This document shows, one piece after another, positions 57,930-64,000 of a stretch of 64,000 bases of DNA. Where the stretch lies: NCBI RefSeq assembly GCF_003473485.1, contig NC_053046.1:28101332-28165331 (forward strand). Direction: 5' to 3'. Source of the DNA: Medicago truncatula. Taxonomy: Eukaryota > Streptophyta > Magnoliopsida > Fabales > Fabaceae. The notes beneath the pieces were generated by a model, which did not search any database, was not told the origin of the DNA, and saw only the letters and a list, made by a program, of their open reading frames with translations. Made by a program: the position numbers and the translations under genes. How positions within the stretch are numbered: the first letter of the stretch is position 1; each line of letters begins with the position of its first letter.

Positions 57930-59930
57930 GTTATTTAATACTCAAATTAAAGAAATAACACATTAACCCTTTAAATCAAAGAGCATGAATCCATTTAGTC
58001 TCTCAATGAAAACATATCTTTAATAAATATGTATAAAAATTAATGAAAATACATATTTTCATAATGACTTAAATAGCCTCTTGATGCATCAAAATAAATA
58101 TTATTTATTAAAAAAAAGACTAAAATGATTGGCTTAAATAGTCTCTTGAGTACAAAATAGAGACACATAATAAATTAGTTTGATCTTTGATTAGACATAG
58201 TTAGATCGTCTAATCCAGATCAAACGATTTACATTTCAAGTAATCTCAATCAGACAACTTACATCTCAAGTCAATAAATTGTGTATAAAATGATACATGG
58301 AATAAATATATTTGATCATTGAACGGACATCCTGGAATACAAAACTTAAAAAATATTATAGATTTTTCAAAAATCCAAATTTGATAAATCATAATTACTT
58401 TAATATAGAGATGATTTAACTTTCTACATTATTTTTAATCAAAGAGGGGGAGATAGAGTCAATGACCAAAAGAAGAAAGTTAAGAAACTATGGTTAGGAA
58501 CTAAGGAAATGAAATATGACACCCCAAAGTGGAAATCTACAAGAAAAGAATGTGAAGTGAAAGCTTTATATTATGAAAGTTTAGTGGGTTAGGAAACAAA
58601 TATTTGGGCTCACAAACAAAGATACTATACTAAAGTTTTAAATAACAACTGATTGGTTGAAATTAGTTGATGAAATTAAGCCAGGTTGGTGGTGATGATT
58701 CTATAATGTCTATATTTGTTTGAAAAATAAAAATCTTCTATAGTAATAAGAGTATAAAAGCAAGTAGATGGAAATCCAGCTCATAGTTTTTCAGGACCCC
58801 ACGTGGAGAGGACTATGCCAGTTCACGGACTCTCTTATTTTGTAGGGTTTTTTATTAACATTAAAAAAAACCATAAGGTTCTTATAGCTGTCTCCTCGTC
58901 CCTAACGCTGGCAACAATTTAGATAATGACTCATTCTGCCTCTTACCTTTCTCTTTGTGTGTGTGTTGTTTTGCTATGTTCTTTGTGGGTGGTGGGGGTT
59001 GGTACGTGTGCTTGTTGTTCTTGTGTTTATAGTTTATTTCACTAAGCATATAATCACAAAACTATACACACAAGTAAATGAATCATAGTATAATAAAATA
59101 GTGTTGCGATCACTACTCTTATATATACTTGTAACACCGTAAACCCTAAGAGAAATGATAACAACGCATATTTTAACATACAATTTTTATTTAAAGAGAG
59201 TATGTTGAAAAATGTGTGATAAAATATGTGTTGCTAACATTTCTCAAACCCTAATTCATCAAAAAGTAATATGCAAAACTATATCACTATATAATCGTAG
59301 TGGTAGACAATAATTGGCGAAACTGTGTAAACAAAAATTGCATTTCATTGTCTTACGATTTTTCTTTTCTTTTATCACCATTGCTATTCTAACTAGTTGT
59401 TCTTCTATCATCGGTTGTTATTCTAACAAGATATCTTATAAAATTATTTTTAAGTCTTATCTCATTCAATTTAAGACTTTTAACATATACTTCTCACGTG
59501 ACATCTGGATCTTGATTAACCTAATTACATGTCTAACTCATTAATACCAAATCGATTAATAGAATCACGAATGTCTCTCATTTATAAACTCATTTTCCAG
59601 TTTTATCTCCTCTTAACTTGGTGACATTTAGAAGTTTTTTTTTTACCTAAAGAGGAAATATGACTACATTCATAAGCTGATCTTAATATTTAGACAAACA
59701 CTTGTTTTATTATAACCATGATTTTAAACAAAGCTTCCCTATCGTGACCATAAACTAAGGTTCTGAATATCTATAATAGTTTTAGATATTGTCGACACTG
59801 CAATGCAACTGCGATTGTGGCTTCATCAATCACATTTATCAGAGATGTCAAAGATGGCAATGTGACTATAACCATTACTGCCACCACAACTTATAAGGTA
59901 AGCTAAAAAATTAAACGTTTTATAACATCT
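57930..59930. other. AT-rich intergenic
   Basis: No supported gene. A CCCCACGTGGAG motif (G-box/ABRE-like core) lies near 58797 but no start codon or exon could be linked to it. Confidence 0.45.
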
Positions 59931-59934
59931 CTAA

Positions 59935-60080
59935 ATGAAGCACATGCATCGGAAACGACATAAACATTGACACACCGACACCACTAATAATTTGATAAAA
60001 TCACATGATTTAGTGCAACTATTTGTGTCGGTATCGTGTCGCTGTTGAACACGACACGCGTCCGACATCCGAACATGTCT
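59935..60080. repeat. ACACG-rich dispersed repeat, copy 2
   Basis: 'ATTGACACACCGACACCACTA', 'AATAATTTGATAAAATCACAT', 'GTGTCGGTATCGTGTCGCTG', 'AACACGACACGCGTCCGACA'. The two GC-richer ends are inverse to each other around an AT-rich centre. Related to 18635-18765 and 61165-61310. Confidence 0.65.
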
Positions 60081-61160
60081 AATCCGATGAATGTCATATA
60101 ACAAGCTAACAATGATTATGATACTTTGAAATATATAAAAATTAACTGTATATGATCATTAAAGCCAAGGTCAGCAACAAAAGGAGGAGTGCCAAACGTG
60201 TATGATCCAACTAAGACCAATGAAAAGAAATCATTCTTGAAAAGGTCTTGACAATTCAGTGCCAGGAGGAGTGACTTTGTGATTCTCATTCTTTGGCTTG
60301 TGGACAAGATAATGGTCTACCATTAGTAATAAAATAAGTAAGATATTAGCTTGACATTAGCATTTGTTAGTTAATGACATGATTCATTAGGGAATGATAC
60401 GATGGAGATGGATCTATACAGCTCACAAAAGTCTTCAGATTTGTTTTCATCGTGGCTGCCTAATCCTACCTTGAACATGACATCTTATCATGCCACAATT
60501 AACAACTCAAGTTTCATATAGAAAATAAATAAGTGAATTATCTATAATCAATGAGTGTGTGTTGAAGGTAGGTCTTGGATATGTGGGGAGTGCATTCGTG
60601 TCTTTGTTGGTGTTTATTTTGTGTGTTCTGTTTACATACGACATCTTTGTAGTCTCTGATTTACCGATCTCTGTTCATGTTGAGCAGAGATTTAGGTTAT
60701 AATAAATTTTGCCGTTGAAAAAAAAGTTGTTTAAGTGTATGGTTTTAAATCGTGGTGTCGGTCACAACGTAAACCTTCATATTGCGAAAAATGTGGTCAA
60801 TGTAGTTGCAATGTTGTTTTGGAGACCTCAAAATCTTCAATAGTACATTTTTTTAAGGGAAATAGTACAGTTGTAGACTGTAATTTAAAACAATGGTTGT
60901 ACCGGTTATGTGGATTTATGTAGAGACCCGAGTTTGATTTGTATATAATACATTTTTGAAGTAGGTTAACAAAAATTAAGTGTTTGTTTGTCTTCACGGT
61001 GAATATATTATTGGACACATTTTAGAATTGAAGCTATATTTTGTAGCTTTGATAAAATTGCAACGAAATTCGCTTTAGAATGATTTAAATGAACGTCAAT
61101 TTCAATTCCGAAATATATACCATGTGACTACGCACATCTGAACCGAAATCAACTATAGAG
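60081..61160. other. Intergenic, nothing recognised
   Basis: Short open stretches at 60116-60307 (minus) and 60735-60923 (plus) carry no known domain. No supported gene. Confidence 0.45.
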
Positions 61161-61164
61161 TACA

Positions 61165-61310
61165 TATACTGAAATGGACACCGAACACGACACATACACT
61201 GATTCACCGATACCACTAATTATTTAAGAAAATCACATAATTCACTAATGTGTCGGGGGCGGACTCGAAACACACCTGACATCAAAACACGTCTAATTCG
61301 AAAAGTGTCC
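61165..61310. repeat. ACACG-rich dispersed repeat, copy 3
   Basis: 'GGACACCGAACACGACACAT', 'TTCACCGATACCACTAATTA', 'AGAAAATCACATAATTCACT', 'GTGTCGGGGGCGGACTCG', 'AACACGTCTAATTCG'. Aligns along its length with copy 2, about 1.2 kb away in the same orientation. Confidence 0.65.
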
Positions 61311-62600
61311 TGTCAATAGCATGTCAAAAAAAATTATTTGTCAATAAAAATGTTTTAAGCTTGAAGAGATATTCCATTGATCTACTAGGGAGCTAAAGAC
61401 ATAATAACTACGGTAGATTCCTATAAAAATATTAAAGTATATCCTTAATTTCAAACCTAACTGTAACTGCCCTGTGTTATTTTGGTGGATTTGTTCTGTA
61501 ATAGCTTATGATTAATGGATTTGGGGTCATGTGGTGGGATATACTATGGTCCCATCATAAAGCAATAAAAAGAGTAATATGATTGGTTGAGTTAATTACT
61601 CAAGCACATGTGTCTGTAATCAAAATATAATTAACCAACAAAAGACACGGCATAGGAAAAGGAGTAAGGTCAAATTAAAACTTTAAATTAATATTTTTCA
61701 CTCTGTACACAACACACATGCATAAACTTTCTCTGCAACAAAACACATTGGAAAAAGGAAGTGAAACTCAATAAATTTTTGAGCTCATTCTCCTGTTTGT
61801 GACCAAAGCTGCCAGCCTCAGCATGCACCCTCTTTGAATCAATTATATAATTTCTTCTTTTCATGCATGGAGGAAAAAAGGCCATTTGATGATGATCATA
61901 GGGTCCATAATATATCTTCTGTTGTTGAGAAAACATATATTTTTTTTTTTTACTGTTATCCTTTTTGTTTTGTTGATGGTAAAAAGAGAAAGTTTTAGGC
62001 ATCTCAATGAATGAAAATTAAAAACATTAAAAAATTGGGTTGTACATTGTCACATCGAATAAAGCACTTAAATTTAATGAATAAAGTTCATAACAATTTT
62101 TGTAACAAAAGTATGACAACAGTTACATAGAAAAGAAACAAACACAACAATATTGAATTAAAAAAAAAAAAAACAATATTAAGAAAGAATATTTAAGAAA
62201 TGTCAACAAGACACTTTTTAACACTCGCTTTTTTATCAATTAAAATAAATATAGATCATACCACTTTATGTAAAGTTCATTTCTAAAGTGTGGAATCTAC
62301 GTTGATTTTATTCAATAAAAAAATAAGCAGTAAAGAGATTTTAAAAAAATAGTGTTCTTAACGCTCGCAACATATTTTATTAGGACACCACTCCTACATA
62401 CATAACCATATACTTTAGCATATTTAAAACACACTAGTGTATGTTATTGTTTGGTTTCATTTTTGGATGTTCAAAATTATTTTATTAAAATGTAGAATTG
62501 ATTTTAACATGTTTAATTATTTTTGAGGAATTCAACAACAATAAAGCTACTCTCTTTTATTTCTGTCAAACCCTATCCGGCACCACTTTTCATCTTCTTT
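61311..62600. other. Intergenic; one unassigned 104-codon open frame on minus strand
   Basis: 61688-62002 (minus) is open for 104 codons with fairly even composition (for example YYGPYDHHQMAFFPPCMKRR), but I recognise no domain, signal or splice context and do not call it a gene. The rest is AT-rich. Confidence 0.4.
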
Positions 62601-62639
62601 TAGATCTATCCGAGAAGGGTAGTTAAGGACAAATTATGG

Positions 62640-62960
62640 CTCCAAATCACCCATCTGAATAATCATTTTCCTTCTCTTTTAGTTAAATACGTGATTTTCA
62701 CATACTTTTAGTTTTCTTTTATAATATTTTGTGATTTTATCGTTCTAGCACAACATTGTTTGTTTTGATTTCTCGTATAGTGAGGTGGTTTCTCATTTTC
62801 TGTTTTGATGCGGTGTTTATTTAATTAAAATTGAAAGATTAATGTTGATCTGAAGACATGAATATTTATGTACTATGTACTTTGTCAGGATATGCTATTA
62901 CCGTGAATATTGTCAATTTGTTTGCAAATTCATCATTTATATTTTTAGCGACTTTGAAGT
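62640..62960. repeat. Dispersed repeat shared with 28735-29110
   Basis: 'AAATACGTGATTTTCACATA', 'TTTAGTTTTCTTTTATAAT', 'ACAACATTGTTTGTTTTGAT', 'ATTGAAAGATTAATGTTGAT', 'GATATGCTATTACCGTGAAT' parallel the copy near the small HSP gene in order and direction. Class unknown. Confidence 0.55.
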
Positions 62961-63539
62961 TATACTTTATCAATATATTCTATCAATTTCAATTAATATC
63001 GTTTTTTTAGTTAAAAAAACTATTCTTAGTGGAATTGATATTGTTTTCAAAATTAATTCTAAATTGAAGTTAAAAATTTATGGTATTTAAACTTCAACAA
63101 TTGATTTTAACATTTAATTTAGCGTTGAATCAACTCTTTTATAGATATATCTAAATATAAACTACCTTACTTTAACTCCCGTTTAACTATTATTAATTTT
63201 ACAAAATTAATTTACATGCATGTTTGATATCATGATAAATTTATCAAAATCACGTCAACCATATTTTTTACAAAATTACACTAACCTATAGTGATTTTGT
63301 CATATTTACCGTGATATCTAACATGCGCAAAACCAAACACACGCCTCAAACACGAATTAGAGATGCTCTTGTAATCAAAGAATAAGAAGTGTGGTTGAGA
63401 AAAACATAACTCAAAAGGAAATAAGACTTATTAGTTTAAGTCAAAAGAGAAAAATTGATTGGATGGTGGGAGAGTATATTAATGCAAAGACAGAGAGGAC
63501 ACACTTCTTCAAGTGAGACTTACTAGATTAACTCAGCTG

Positions 63540-63980
63540 TCACTTATAATGTGATATGATATTTCCTTCCTACAAAACCATTAGCTTCTCTTCCTTCTCT
63601 CTTTGGCCAGCAAGCATATTAGTGTTTGCTTGCAGCTGTCACAACACATTTCTCTCTCTCTCCTCCACTACTCTTCTCTCTCTATTAAAATAAAATTTTC
63701 ATAAAAAAAAAATAAAAAATACCCTTTTAAATATATTTTTTTGTTTTTAATTAACTAACACAACACATCTGTTCCGAACAACCATACCACATCATCATAT
63801 TCATAAACCATACCCACCTCTCTCTTTTCTCTTAAAATTTAGTGATTCTCTCCTATTGGGAAAAGAAGAAAGAGGTTTTGTTGAATGGTGGGGTTGAACA
63901 ACAAAAAAGGGCAATCACACACAAGCACAAACCAAAAGAAGAAGAAGCAAAAGAAAGAAAGAAAACTTTGAAGACAAGAG
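63540..63980 (+). promoter_or_regulatory. Possible 5' leader of a gene starting at the right edge
   Basis: CT-rich runs (63588-63685), then A-rich, then GAAGAAGAAG/AAAGAAAG purine runs (63935-63970), the look of a long plant 5' leader. A small upstream frame (ATG at 63884, 28 codons, ending just before 63980) precedes an ATG at 63981 whose frame runs off the window (MRMIMP..). Whether 63981 is a true start cannot be decided here. Confidence 0.35.
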
Positions 63981-64000
63981 ATGAGAATGATAATGCCAAG

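Noticed and set aside
61795-61830. GCTGCCAG words resembling miR167
   Set aside because: Only eight or nine bases agree and there is no pairing arm nearby.
61688-62002. 104-codon minus-strand frame
   Set aside because: Even composition but no domain, no splice or promoter context; chance frame cannot be excluded. A transcript or ortholog would change this.

Overview
The window is AT-rich nuclear DNA of a flowering plant. The evidence is spliced genes with GT-AG introns, intron-containing tRNA-Tyr and elongator tRNA-Met genes, a QUA2-type pectin methyltransferase gene and dense plant transposon debris. The look of the repeats (long chromovirus-type LTRs, 'which-reads-like-GGCTTAAT' foldback MITEs, tRNA-derived SINE heads) suggests a papilionoid legume such as Medicago or Trifolium; the species is my inference, not something I can prove here.

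Layout. 1-7 kb is a pile of LTR-retrotransposon fossils: the 3' end of a Ty3/gypsy element (Athila/Tat-like) with its LTR, a second unrelated LTR, and a broken Ty1/copia element ending in an LTR beside a (TA)n tract. 7-17 kb holds degenerate copies of a CACTA (DUF4216) fragment, a 2.9-kb solo LTR carrying repeated palindromic boxes, and a MULE-type MITE. 17-37 kb is the gene-rich core: an alpha/beta hydrolase (4 exons, +), an SDS22-like leucine-rich-repeat protein (4 coding exons, +), a tRNA-Tyr, an intronless class I small heat-shock protein with a heat-shock element (+), and a QUA2-like methyltransferase (8 coding exons, -). 37-64 kb is mostly non-genic: two identical tRNA-Met genes in inverted orientation 8 kb apart, LINE-derived RNase H remnants, several MITEs, a MULE-like foldback carrying a MuDR-transposase piece, an approximately 1.4-kb foldback, a nested tandem-repeat block, and, at the extreme right edge, what may be the CT/GA-rich leader of a gene that continues outside.

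How the genes relate. From memory, the order alpha/beta hydrolase - LRR protein - QUA2 matches a short block of Arabidopsis chromosome 1 (At1g78210, At1g78230, At1g78240), so the core looks like conserved microsynteny into which the small HSP gene, tRNAs and transposons have been inserted. The QUA2-like gene carries an apparent one-base frame problem at the start of its fourth coding exon, with a possible in-frame acceptor 22 bases downstream. I found no CRISPR, operon or defence-type system; the window's novelty lies in its foldback and repeat architecture.
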